Shown here one piece after another: positions 1 to 11,300 of a stretch of 64,000 nt of DNA. Source of the DNA: Symsagittifera roscoffensis (taxonomy: Eukaryota; Xenacoelomorpha; Acoela; Convolutidae); the NCBI RefSeq assembly GCF_963678635.1, contig NC_087064.1, positions 43,079,959 to 43,143,958 of the forward strand, written 5' to 3'. Position 1 is the first letter of the stretch. The number at the start of each line of letters is the position of its first letter. A model generated the notes under the pieces. It made no database searches and had not been told where the DNA came from. It saw only the letters and a list, made by a program, of their open reading frames with translations. Made by a program: the position numbers and the translations under genes.

Positions 1-263
1 GATTATAGAAAATTGAACCTGAGTGGATATCTTCAGACGCATAGTCAAACCCATTCGTTTTGGCTCCCCGTAGCAGTTTAGTTCCTTATACCTGCACAAA
101 TTATGATAGTAATAAATATTATACCGTTAATACAAATTATAGTCACTTCGTCCTGATTAAAGGGTGAGAATGAAATGTTAACTGTTTGCCGTATGCGAGC
201 TTAGTATCCAAACAATCGCTTACAGCCTGATTGAGGTCAATATTTCGGAACAAACTAACACCT
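1..263. other. unassigned A+T-rich sequence
   Basis: I see no coding frame, RNA gene or repeat boundary here. Confidence 0.5.
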
Positions 264-435
264 CCCTTCCCTCCTCAGTCGTTTAAGGGGAGGATGTTTA
301 CTTCCAGTTCCGAGTTCAAGTTTTTAGCCAATCAGAATAGAGAATTTTACACGCAGCGCTTATTGGAGTGGTGGAGGATCTTAAGTTGATCTATATTTTA
401 GAGGGAATGAGGGTGTTACATTGATCTGATTTTTC
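264..435. repeat. family E repeat, diverged copy
   Basis: This stretch aligns by eye with the better-preserved copy at 2209-2420. Shared blocks are an early CCTCCCT run, a GGGGAGGATGTTTACTT block, then CCAATCAGAATAGAG, GCAGCGCTTAT and GTGGAGGATCTTAA. The outer inverted ends are poorly preserved here. No coding capacity is visible. Confidence 0.5.
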
Positions 436-1899
436 TTACAACCCGATCTGTGAGGAAAACTAAGTGGTTGAAGAAAAAAAATTTTCTATTGTGTTTGAGT
501 TGTATACTCCATACCGTTAATACAAATTTGAATAAATTCGTCAAAAATTATTGGAATTGGTTACATAATTTTACTGAACTTAAGCACCATAATTTAATTG
601 TGAAGTAATCGGATGACTGCAACTGATCTCGTCGAATCTTTGTTTCTGTTTTGTTCTTTTTTGCCTCCCCATTCTGTTTCTTCTCTTTCGTGAAGCCTCT
701 TCTCAGTTGGACCCTAGTGTATGATGATGGTGGAGAGGTCACCTAGTCCTAGTCCTGTGCCCGAATCCATGCCGTCCATATTGAGTTTATCGTTGCTTTG
801 TTGCTGGAGCTGGTCTGAAACAAGGCTATTAATTTTAATTAAATCTAACTGATACATATAATGATGAAACTTTGTTGATATTGATGCTTTGAATCCTGAA
901 TTCAAATAATCCTTTGAAAATTAAGAATAATTGCAAACCCAAGGACTTGTGTTAGAAAATTTTCTGAGCTTTGATTGAACTTTTCGCATATTTGGAGATA
1001 AATTTGCTTACGTGTAATTTTGAGGTAAAATTCACTCGACAGGTCAAAGTGGTTTTTATTTAAAATTTTTTATAATCCTTTTGAACTTTTTAGAACACAC
1101 TTAACTTTGAAATTGATCGAAAAGTTCTTAGAGCAAGGTAACCTTTAAATATGGAGTCCGCCCTTTGCTAACTATGAATCTTTGATAAGTAATGAAATGT
1201 GAGGCGTTCAGAATTGAATTGGGTACACTAACAGTGGGGATATTTGCAGTGACTGTTTTAAAAGAGGACAAGTCCGATAATGAGTTATTGAGGGCAGAAA
1301 CTACTGGCAGTTTCATTGGGCACATCGAAGTGGCGTGATCAAGTTAACGAATCTTATCTAGAGTTGGTATCTGATACCTGGTTAAATTAATGCATACAGA
1401 GGAGAAACGCATCGAGTGTGTCCTCACCGTGTGTTAAAAGAGATAATGCTGAGATGCGTGCGCTGATGATCAACTGTTAAATACCCGACGGGAAGAAAAA
1501 TCAAAATTTCTCAATAGAAACAAATATTCTAACTCTTAGTGGGAACAAACAAATTTCCACGCTTGAAAAGTACTTTTGGCGTTATCAGTTCACTTAAATA
1601 GCAGCTTAAATAGCTAGGGTTTTTGGTTTCAATTAGTTGGACTTGGTTTAGCGAATGATCATCAAATGGATGATGTTTTCATGAACTATTAATCTCATCG
1701 CAGACTTTTGACAGTTTGTGTGCAGACAAAATAGAAACTTTGTCATTGCCATATTTGACAATAAGTGTACCATCCAAATTTGTATGAGAATTTGCAAGTT
1801 TCCAAAATTGGCAAATATCAAATAAATCAAAAAGAGAATTCTTGCTCACGGTATCCAAATTGAGGTGGCATCCCGCATTTAAGAAAAGTGAAAACAAAT
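436..1899. other. unassigned A+T-rich sequence
   Basis: Only short chance frames on both strands, none with a recognisable product. No repeat family of this window was recognised in it. Confidence 0.4.
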
Positions 1900-2160
1900 C
1901 GATTATAATGGATTTTTGCGGTCTAAAATGTTGTAAACATAATCGATTCCCATGTTATGCTCAGACAACAAAATTGGACTAAAAATGGATTTAAATCCAT
2001 TTTTCTCGCAAAAACAAAACGCATTATAATTCATTTGAAATCCATTATAATGGATTATATAATAAGTAGAAAATCACATTAAAACGGATTTTTTTCCACT
2101 TTATTTTTGGTTCGCGTCGTGCAAACTTTTGCAAGAATTTCTGCATTTACAAATGAGTTA
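1900..2160. repeat. family F block (TTATAATGG/TCGATTATAAT motifs)
   Basis: It contains several closely spaced copies of near-palindromic motifs such as CCATTATAATGG and CGATTATAATGGATT. The same motif class recurs at about 2,960-3,190, 32,720-33,340, 34,320-34,390, 57,010-57,115 and 63,000-63,170. Function is unknown; this is a low-complexity dispersed repeat. Confidence 0.4.
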
Positions 2161-2208
2161 TGCGGAAACTTTGCAAAGCGAGTGTACGGCCTAATCCATT
2201 TTTAAACT

Positions 2209-2420
2209 GGATCAAGTTTACATCCTCCCTCCCCCCTCCCCAAATCAGTTTAGGGGGGAGGATGTTAACTTGGTTCTGAGTTCGAATTTTCAGCAAATCA
2301 GAATAGAGCATTTACATGCAGCGCTTATCAAAGTTAATTTAAACAACGCTGGGTGGAGGATCTTAACTTGGTCTATTCGGGGGTGGGGGGTCTGGGGTGG
2401 AGAGGATGTTTACTTGATCC
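2209..2420. mobile_element. family E short inverted-repeat element
   Basis: The left end reads GGATCAAGTTTACATCCTC. The right end, as its reverse complement, reads GGATCAAGTAAACATCCTC, one mismatch in 19. The 212-bp body has no coding capacity and includes an internal GGGGGGAGGATGTTAAC block. This is the structure of a non-autonomous DNA-transposon-like (MITE-like) element. A second diverged copy lies at about 264-435. No target-site duplication was recognised. Confidence 0.5.
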
Positions 2421-2686
2421 TCTAAACCTAAGCTCAATTTGCAAAAAGTTTCTGTTAAGCTCTCCCGTCCCCTAACGATGGTCCCTTTGCTCCGCTCCTG
2501 AACCCCCCCCCCCCCAGCCTGAAACACCGTCCCAATCACCCCCGCCGCACCTCTTCTGAACCACAACCCCCCTTTCGCACCTATAAAGCTCACCCCCTAG
2601 CGTTTTCCCTCCCCCGTTTGACCCCCCCCCCCCCCCCCCCCCCCCCAATGTGAGGGGGGGGCTTGTAAAAGGGTAAAGGCTAGGGG
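2421..2686. repeat. C/G-homopolymer-rich low-complexity tract
   Basis: A pyrimidine-rich stretch with several runs of C, the longest being 25 C at 2622-2646, followed by G-rich sequence. The open frame on the minus strand across it is translated low complexity and is not taken as a gene. Confidence 0.7.
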
Positions 2687-2774
2687 GGTAATGGAAGGGG
2701 GATTAGTGCACTTCCAACTTTGCCAAGGGAGGTAATGGAAGTGTGATTAGTCCACTTCCAACTTTGCTACCCCC
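2687..2774. repeat. tandem repeat, two 44-bp units
   Basis: Units at 2687-2730 and 2731-2774 share GGTAATGGAA, GATTAGT and CACTTCCAACTTTGC with few differences. Confidence 0.75.
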
Positions 2775-2959
2775 TTCCTCAAAGTTTAAGAAATTTGATG
2801 AAAGGAACAAAGTTCGGTTACAGTTATTGAGTAACATAGAAAAAAAACAAAAATACCAACGTTTGGCAGAAAAAAATTAAATTGAACAACAAGTAACCAA
2901 CTTTAATTTAAAACGTAGAAAAGACTTTATGTGCGTTGAAATTCGCATCTGAATAAAAC

Positions 2960-3190
2960 GGAAAAAAATCGATTATAATATTGTTTCAATGTCATTATCC
3001 GTAAAAGTGTAAAAAAAAATCGATTATAGTGGTTGAAAAAAGGATTTTGTTGCCCCGAAGTATAGTAATATTATAACCCATTTTTAATTGATTATAATTG
3101 ATTTGTTTTCATTTTTGTGGACCCTGACAAGGAAACTCAATTATAATATGTTTTTATAGATAGAACTCCAATGCGGGAGGTGCTTGTCGA
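2960..3190. repeat. family F block
   Basis: It contains CGATTATAAT-type motifs and ends with a segment (about 3060-3180) that aligns by eye with 63,040-63,165. Shared blocks are a GACCCTGACAAGGAAA-like stretch, then an ATTATAAT/ATAGTCGATT stretch, then AACTCCAATGCGGGA versus AACTCCAGTTCGGGA. Two distant copies support a dispersed element rather than chance. Confidence 0.45.
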
Positions 3191-3685
3191 TGTAATTTGG
3201 AAGTATATGTCAAAATTGTAGATGGATTTACAAACAAAACTTGCAAACCGCCTTAATAACAGATGCTACCTGAATGTGATTTGCAGGCGCATGTATTTGC
3301 AAAAGAACACTACTAATGACTATATTAACTGTTGTATACAATAGGGTAGGCTCGAATCCTGTTTTTAAGGATGAATGAAAACAAAGGACTAAGACAAAGT
3401 CAAAAAACGATACGTATCAATGTAGAACAGTTAGCTATAGGATGAAATGTTCGTTTAACTTTTTAATTATGTTTTTTACTGGATATTAGGACATTGACTT
3501 CAAATTTTTTTAGAAAAATTAATTCATCAGTTTCGAGATATTTGGATAATGGATAACAAAATCTTTTTGAAGTTTTTTGGTGTTTTTTGATATTTGCCTT
3601 CCTTGTTTGCCTTCTGTTTTTAGGGAAAAAAGATTATGGTTGCCTGCATTTTTTATATTACTAAAACAAAAGTGTGTCTGTTTTT
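3191..3685. other. unassigned A+T-rich sequence
   Basis: No coding frame or recognised repeat. Confidence 0.4.
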
Positions 3686-4222
3686 GTTCCGACTTTCGAT
3701 ACGAAAGTAACGGAATATTTGTGCTCGGGGTGGGTTTTTTTTTCTTCTGACAAATTTCGACTTTTTAACTAGCTATTTTTGACGGAATTTTTTTATATCA
3801 TTCAAAAGGTATTGTTGTCTTGAGCTTAAATTTGAAAAGATACTTCACCTGTAATCATTTTTTGTAAAGTTATGAGGGCTTAAAGATTGCCATTTTGGCC
3901 ATTTTGACCAATTTGGGACAATTAACGCGCGATATAATTCGCGCTATTAACGCGTAAGCGGAGATTTAATCCGTCATATAAATCGTTCCAAATTGGTTGA
4001 ACGAAGCTTATTTGCCATAATTGATGTGTTACAAGGAACGAAAACTATCTTTTTGTACGTTATGAGGGGATGATTTTCATTAAAAAAATTTCAAATTTTA
4101 GAAAAAAAATTTTTCATTTTATTTTATTTCATATATGGTTTTTGTGTTATTACTGCTGCTTCATAAACCTTCAAAAGCAGTCGGAACATTCAGGGCTTCG
4201 CCCTGATACGAGCAGTCTTGTA
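3686..4222 (+). mobile_element. family B dispersed repeat, near-complete copy
   Basis: The best-preserved copy of the commonest repeat here. It starts near GTTCCGACTTTCGATACG, itself a short inverted repeat with CGAAAGTAACGGAAT. It passes through GCTCGGGGTGGGTTTTTT and ends CCCTGATACGAGCAGTCTTG (to 4220). The centre (3909-3996) is a nested foldback: CCAATTTGGGACAATT pairs with AATCGTTCCAAATTGG with two mismatches, enclosing GCGCGA...TTCGCGC and CGGAGATTTAATCCG. A second small hairpin, CAGGGCTTCGCCCTG, lies near the right end. There is no coding capacity. Other copies are listed separately. The class is unknown, probably a non-autonomous DNA element. Confidence 0.65.
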
Positions 4223-4424
4223 TATATTTCTGTTTGTCTGAACTTCTTGCAACTTCGTGGACGAATCTGAACGAAACTAATTAATCTAAAACTGCTCATT
4301 TGGACTTCGAATTTCTGTGTTTCACTGATCTATACGCGTAAAATTCGTGTACAAAAAAACTAATTAGCCGAAAAAGCTATAGTTATCGACCGATTAAATC
4401 GCTCAAGGTCACCGATATTGCCAA

Positions 4425-4845
4425 CAGGCACGGATCTAGGAATTTTTTGAGGGGCGCGGGTGCGGATTTTCAAAAACATTTTGAAAATTTTAGTGTCGAC
4501 CTTTTTTTAGGTCGACCAAATTGATTTTGTGACCTTTCCAAAACCAATATAAGACCCAAATTTGACCAAATTTTCTGCGCCGGAGGCAAGTTTTTAAAAA
4601 AAGATCAAAAAAGGCGTTTTTAGTCACTTTTTGGAAAACTTTGGCCAAAAGATTGCGTTTTTTTGGCGCGCGCTCCCCCCTCAAAATTTGTATAGATTGG
4701 CTCCAAAGGCGCCTTTAGAATAATTTTAAGGTCAGTCAGCCAAAAATGGATATCTCAAAATAGTACAAAGGGGGGACCCATTGTGTCGGCTGGGGGTCAA
4801 ATCCCCGAGAGAGGGGGGCGTCCGCCCCTCCTAAATCCGCTACTG
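4425..4845 (+). mobile_element. family C hAT-like non-autonomous element with 8-bp TSD
   Basis: This 421-bp element begins CAGGCACGGATCTAGG and ends CTAAATCCGCTACTG, imperfect terminal inverted repeats. It is flanked by the perfect direct repeat ATTGCCAA at 4417-4424 and 4846-4853. An 8-bp target-site duplication with CAG...CTG ends is the hallmark of the hAT superfamily. The body has GTCGACC palindromes, a GGCGCGCGCTCCCCC block, a GGCGCC-containing palindrome and a G-rich 3' part. It encodes no transposase, so it would depend on one supplied in trans. Confidence 0.85.
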
Positions 4846-5008
4846 ATTGCCAATAATTTGGCATTAACTGTATAAAGAGCAATCTTCCAATTTTGAGCAA
4901 ATTTTGCATGCCACAATTGGAATTTTTTAGGAGAATTTTTTAAAGTCAACTTTCTGTGACTGGTTCAAATTTAAGCTGGTGATGTTAGGTTTTTAATGAT
5001 AAATATGG

Positions 5009-5157
5009 ACAAGACTGTTCGTATCAGGGCGAGGCCCTGAATGTTCCGACTGCCTTTTAAGGACTATGGAGCAGTAATAACATGAAAATTTAAATGTAAA
5101 ATAAGATAAAATATTTTTCTTAATTTAAAATTTCGCACCTAGTAACACATCAATTAT
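5009..5157 (-). mobile_element. family B repeat, fragment
   Basis: In minus orientation the end motif reads ACAAGACTGTTCGTATCAGG, followed by the GGGCGAGGCCCTG hairpin and GTTCCGACTGCCTTTTAAGG. The copy stops where the family C element at about 5158 begins. Confidence 0.6.
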
Positions 5158-5503
5158 CCCCTTTGATACTTTTTCAGAAATCCATTTTTGGCGGACCGAC
5201 CCTAAAATTTTTCTAAAGGCGCCTTCGGCGCCGATATATACTAACTTTAAGGGGGAGCGCGCGCCAAAAAAAAAACGCGATTATTTTTTGTCAAAATTTT
5301 TCAAAAAGTGCCCAAAAACGGCTTTTTGACTGTTTTTTCAAAAACATGCCTGCCGCGCAGAAAATTTAGCCAAAATAAGGGCAAAACAGTGCTTTGGGAG
5401 AGCTCGAAAAATCAATTTGGTCGACCTAAAACAAAGGTCGTCAAAATTTTCAATTTTTTTTTGAAAAGCCGCCCCCCTCGAGAAAATCCTAGATCCGCCC
5501 CTG
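5158..5503 (-). mobile_element. family C hAT-like element, left-truncated, reversed
   Basis: The right end is CTAGATCCGCCCCTG, the reverse complement of the family C 5' terminus. Inside, in reverse orientation, are the GCGCCTTCGGCGCC palindrome, the GGGGGAGCGCGCGCC block and GGTCGACCTAAA. The opposite terminus is missing, so no target-site duplication can be tested. It abuts a family B fragment, possibly by insertion. Confidence 0.65.
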
Positions 5504-8264
5504 AGTCAAATGTTAGAATAATGGTAAGTTCATCAATGGGCCAACTACATAGTGTTAGTGCGTGTTTGTTATATAGTTGGTAAATTGCAAGCATGCTGTG
5601 AAGGTTTTTTGTGCAAGATCTTACAATGTGCACTTTTTCTGAGCATTGCCAGAAAGTTTTGATTACTTTTCGCTTCTTTCCCTAATTTTTTCCTATTTTT
5701 TTAAATTTAGCACTGATGATTAATTGGAAAGCTTCAAATAAAATTCTGCGACAAATTGAAACAAACAGAAACATTTTAAAAGTTTTTTGACAGTTTTTCT
5801 AAATTTTTTCAGTCACCTCCACAATATTATTTTCTCCACAAAAAAAATTTCTCGATCGATTTGAAATAATAACCCCTTCTGTTTGTGATAACAAACAAAA
5901 TCATGATTTAATGCAAAAAAATTTCGATCAGTTTTTTGTCAAAATATTTTTTTTTTCATTTTGTTTAAACTTTTTCGTACCTTTGTTCACTGAATTCACT
6001 GAATTGTTCACTCAATGATGCGGAGGCAAAGAAGTAAAATTTAGGAAGCCTTAGTTCAAATCAAATCTAAAAACATCGTTGATAATATTTGGTAAAATTT
6101 CGAGAATCCGTTGTTTTGAAATGTCCCCTTTTGTTTCTTTCTTCGCTGATTTTCCCAATTGACTGGTTTCAGTCGTTTCGTTTTGTACTTTTTTTAAATT
6201 TTGTTAATAACTTTTAATCAGTGTAATTTTTTCCAGATAGGTTTTTGATTTTTCTACTTGCTAAGACTTTCTGTTTGAAAAAAAAATGGAATAGGTGTCA
6301 GTGTTTTGCTTATGGGTATTTTATGCTCGTCATTTTTCTTTTGAATAAGTTTCTAGCAACTTAGCGTCATAAATGTGGTTTCTTTTGGGTCTTTTTATGA
6401 ATTGATTCAATTTAATCCTACAAAATGTTTGGTTGAAACTTCTTCAAAAATTGTTTAATTGCGCGGTAACTAATTTTTGTTTGCATTTTAACTTCCCGGT
6501 AACTCTTGTAAGAACGCCCGTTTATCTTTGTCGTTCTGGAATTGGACAAATGGTCGCCTGTGACTATAATTTTCCTGCGTCAGTTTTTGTTTTGGCCGCC
6601 AATGCCAGGTTACATGGCACACGGTCAGTTTACCATAATTTTTTGGTTTGGCCTTTTGCTATTAACTTTATGTTAAATAATTTGAAAGATTTTCAACAAC
6701 TGGAGATAAAATCAATCAATGACACCATTGTCTTTTTTGATACCAGCATTTCAAACGCAAACATAATGAAAAGCTCTTTTGTTCTCATTAAACTAAGCTT
6801 GAAGTAATATATGAATTTAATTATTAAGGTTCATTTAAAATGAGTGCTTTTTCCAATGTAACGCAATTAAACTGAATTAGCTCACTCCAACGATTATCGC
6901 TATGATTTAGACAAGCTCATTGACGGACGACCTTAAAGTAATTAAATGAAAACAAAAGGGCAACTTCAACACTTCCCCAAACTGGGAAAGTTTCAAGTAC
7001 TACAAATTACAAATGCGAATGATCCTGTTCTCTCTCTAGCCCAAAGCAAAAATTGAAAACATGGTATAAACCACAAGAAGTTAAACTTCAAATACACACA
7101 TGAAGCAGTGAAGTCAAAATTACAATCATCTTTAAGAATATCAAGACCGAAAGATGTTGATTCTGCTTGGCAGACAAAAATTTTAAACAATTTTGCCTCC
7201 TTTGATTCAGTCGCAGCAGTTTTTCCCGTGGAAAAAGATCTTTCTACTTTTTTGTAGCCACCACATATATTTCAAATAAGTTCATCCAGAACTGGCCTCG
7301 AAGTGTTTTGTGAAATTATTATAATTCCTCTTTTTTCAACACAAATTTTAAACAAATTTTTCTTTCAATGAAAATTAGACCATTTGAAGTGTGAAGATCG
7401 TCATATAAAATTTGAAAAACACGACCAAATTTATTGGTAACAAACTCTATTTTCATTTTCTTTCTTATGCCCTGATCAAAAGATTCAAAATTTTATCTTA
7501 TTCGATAAGTAGAATCATTATCTTATTGTTGCAAAAGTTTCAAAATTCCAACGGTTTTTCCGACAATTTAAAAAGTTCACAATATTTTTTTGCTGAAGTC
7601 GCTTGTTCAGAAAGCATGCTTTTGACATTAAAACTAAAAATGATACCGTATGAGAAGGGAATAAAAACATTCTAAACAACATCTAGGAGTACAAACTTTG
7701 GAACGGCAGTCACGAAAAATGAAAAGTTTCAACCTGGATTTTACTGAAACTTAAATAGGTGAAAAAGATTTTTTTTCGTAGTATTGTTTTCCACAAAATG
7801 ATTTGAGTTTGTATACAAATTTAAATTTGACGAATTACCAAATATCAGTGAAGTGATTTATGTAATTGTGGCTATTAAAACTTTTCTTCGTAAATTGACG
7901 GTGAAGTAGGCTATCCAATGAGAATTTTCGAAATAATATTGGTTGAACCCAAGTCTTTTCTTTCTAGTTGTTTTACGGTAAAGTTAAAAAGGAAAAGCTT
8001 ATTTACTAAACGTCTTGTTCCGATGATAGCAAATTAAAACTGAAAGCAATTTTTATAAAATTATCGTTAGGGGACCGAATTTAAATTGACTACAGACCAT
8101 AAAGTTCAAGGCCCATACGATGCCTGAAAAGTGTAGCTTGTTCGTAGAGAATTCGATTTATGACGATTTAGAAACCTGCTTGAGACTGATACCAATCTCT
8201 AATCGTTCGCGTGGAAACTCATATAACATATCACCTAACCAATAAAGCACGTTAGAATTTTGTT
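5504..8264. other. unassigned A+T-rich sequence
   Basis: About 2.7 kb with no recognisable gene. The longest open stretch on the plus strand, about 6,433-6,807, opens at TTG, lacks an early in-frame ATG and matches no family I know. No repeat family of this window was recognised. Confidence 0.35.
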
Positions 8265-9850
8265 GGTACAACTTAAATAAACATAATATAAGTGTTACAA
8301 TCCTCCTCTATCACCGGGTACAAAACTTTTTTCTGCCAATTACAGAAAAAATAACACTAGAATTATTACAAAAATACCAAAATTTTGACCCTGTTATAAG
8401 ACAACTTAAATCCTGGCATAAGTAAAAAACAAAACCTGTAAAAGGAAATAAAACAATCCTTAGATATTTCAATAAAATTCAATAACAGAACAACTAATGA
8501 GAATAAAATTCTTTTGGAATATCAAACACCAGAAACAAAAGTACCCTGTCTACCAGTGAGTATGATACTTCTAGCATTTTACTTCTCACACTCCCTAAAT
8601 ACAAAAAGACATCCAGGATCAGAAAAAAAACACATTCAAATTTTATTCAAAATTTATACTTTCCAAATGCAGCAATTTGGATAAAATTTTTTTGTAATGA
8701 TTGCATATCTTGTCAACTAAATAAACCAAATCCACGTCAAAAACATTGGCAGAAAAACAAGACTTTACAGGACAAAGTTCATACCTTAACCATAGAATAT
8801 CATTTGACACAAAAGGCTCTATATCGCCCACCTCAGAAGGAAAGTTATACAGAATGGTACTAGTTGATGCATTTATCCACTACGTAGCACCCAATGCTAA
8901 TGCTAATTATGCATACACAACACTCTACGAACATTTGATAGCTAAATTTGGATTACCAGAAATCCTTGTCGCAGATAAGGGCACTGAATTCATAAATATT
9001 GAAATCATCACATTATGCCATCTTTATAACGTTAGACATAAACCCCAAAAACTTTCTCATGTCCCATGGGACAATGGTTCAGTCGAAGGTATGAACCGTT
9101 CCCTACAGGAAGATGTTAGATGTATCATAAATGGAAGTGATAATAAAAACACCGAATGGTCAACTGAAGTATAACTATTACCATTTGCTTATAATTCACA
9201 AATAACAACAACTCTAGGACTATCACCATATGAAATGTTTTTCAATAAAAAGCTCAGAAAACCAATAATGTTTGCAGCAAACTCCTCAAAAAACGTACAA
9301 GGTTATTGCTAACCTCATAAAGATTCAATTTGTTATAATTTACCATTACATACACACGATGAAGATCATTTTCATCATCCACAAAGCCTGAAACTAGCCT
9401 CCGGAACACATACAGAATGGACCCTAAACCAAGATAAAAAAACACAATAATTTTTATCAAAAATGGCCAAAAACCATTACAAAGACAAATTGTTTAGTCA
9501 CAAATAAATTCACGTTTCCCATCAGCCACCAATTTAAAAATTGGAACATATGTTTTAATCCCAAATTTTAAAACACAGAAACGAAAATCTAAAAAGTTAC
9601 AACCCATGCAAAAAAGACCATATCAAAAAACTGACAAACCCATTGATAATACATATAAACATAATGATTCTAACAAAAAGAAATGGTTCAACGTAGAAAC
9701 AATCTCTTACCATATTACCAAAACGAAATCGCCCTACGCGAATTAATACAATTATACTCCTTTGCAATACTAAAAATTGTTCAAAAAACCTCAGAAATAA
9801 ATGACCAACAGAAAAATCTAAACTTAAATCATTGATCATTTGTACATCAA
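8265..9850 (+). pseudogene. LTR-retrotransposon pol remnant (integrase)
   Basis: This is the 3' part of a retroelement pol gene. In broken frames one can follow an N-terminal zinc-binding segment (CNDCISCQLNKP near 8,695). Next comes the integrase core, open from 8746 to 9174: SFDTKG (first Asp), FGLPEILVADKGTEF (second Asp; the usual N after it is K) and DNGSVEGMNRSL (catalytic Glu), with 36 residues between the second Asp and the Glu. A stop at 9172-9174 is followed in the same frame by LPFAYNSQ...LGLSPYEMFF, the usual integrase continuation. Further in-frame stops and shifts continue to about 9850. The arrangement fits a Ty3/gypsy-like element. Reverse transcriptase and RNase H are not visible upstream, so the copy is 5'-truncated and inactive. 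Confidence 0.75.
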
Positions 9851-11300
9851 ATCATTCATTAAATCATTCAACTAGTTCAAATTCAATCAATCAAAATCAT
9901 TCCGAAAAATCATCCCAATTTGACACCACTTCACTAGCCGACAAATTGCTAACTTCAAATATATATGAAACTGTAATTAAAAGAACTACAGGTCAAAGAT
10001 AAGCAATACGCTCTTAATTGACAACTTAAAAACATAATATAAACATTTCAACCCTCCCCTATCACCTGGTACAAAAATCAACAATAATGTCTCAACTTAT
10101 ACCCCACATTTCTCCCAAAGAAAAATTTTGAATAAGCCTAAAGACAAAATCCGACATGATCATCTAGCCTAAAGTCGATAAAAATTCACAAAACCCATAA
10201 CTGCTCATATCCAACCCACTTGTCAAACTTCAATAGACAATCCAACCACACTCGATTTTCAAAAATTTTTCGACGAAACAATTCATTTCTCAAATGCTTC
10301 TCTCTCAACCAGTTCAATATTTTAAAATAATCATTTGAAAATTTGTCTGATTTTTTGCAACAATTTATCAATTTTGTAATGTTTTTTATCATCGATACTT
10401 TAGAAGTAGCATTTCTCCTTTTCAAACTACAAGCAACATAGGTTTAATTAATAAAAGAAAAATAGTCAAAACATTACAAAATTGCTAATCAAAAACCAAC
10501 CCAACAATCCCAACCGACCACGACATCCAAAGAATCTCCAACAACACCAACATCTGGTGAAAAAAATCAATCTCATTCATCTACACGCATTTCGTTTCAA
10601 GAAAATCACTAAACATTCGAAGAAAGACACGGATCACTATCTGAACCTTTGATACCAGCAATCCGCCACGCACCTCTAAGCAAACAACAAAACGAAACAA
10701 CGTATAAACCAAATACCCTTCCTTCCAACAAGACCTTATTAGAAACAGATTTCCAAGCCAAAACCAAAATTAAACATTTACAAAAATAAGACTTGTTATC
10801 CATCCCCAAAGAAATAGAAACTTGGCAACACCCAGAGTTCATATTACTTTACCATCATCACCATCTCCAAACACTTTAGACCTCTCTAGGAGAACAATTC
10901 AAAGAAGCCCCATCACTACGAACAGTTTCACAACAAAACACTCCAAATATTCCATTGGATTTTTTAGGATCAAAACCAACTTCCAAACCAACTCTTGAAA
11001 ACCCTTTTCAATCCCCCCCACTTCAACACAATGTCTTCCACATTGCATTACACATGCATTCATTCAAGGCGAACCAAATTTAGTAAACGACCCGGTAGAT
11101 ATATCATGAGACATCTTGTCACGACCAAAAATCCTATCACTACCATCAACCCCTTCAGCAACAAGTCAAACTCCAACCACTACATTTCCTCTAAATTTCC
11201 TTCTAAGTTTAGACGACCAAAATCTTGAAATTTTAGCCACCAATATAATTCTAAGATTAGATTGGAATACATTTGTAGCACCCTCCCCTAATTGGTAAAA
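9851..11300. other. degenerate retroelement interior, no intact frame
   Basis: A/C-rich sequence of the same composition as the flanking pol and env-like blocks. All frames are short. At 10021-10075 there is a diverged repeat of the sequence at 8268-8326. It probably contains the pol/env junction, but I cannot place gene ends. Confidence 0.3.

Noticed and set aside
2363-2593. 76-codon minus-strand frame
   Set aside because: It is translated poly-C/poly-G low complexity (runs of Gly and Pro) with no start context.
6433-6807. 124-codon plus-strand frame as a gene
   Set aside because: It opens at TTG, the nearby ATG is out of frame, and no family is recognised.
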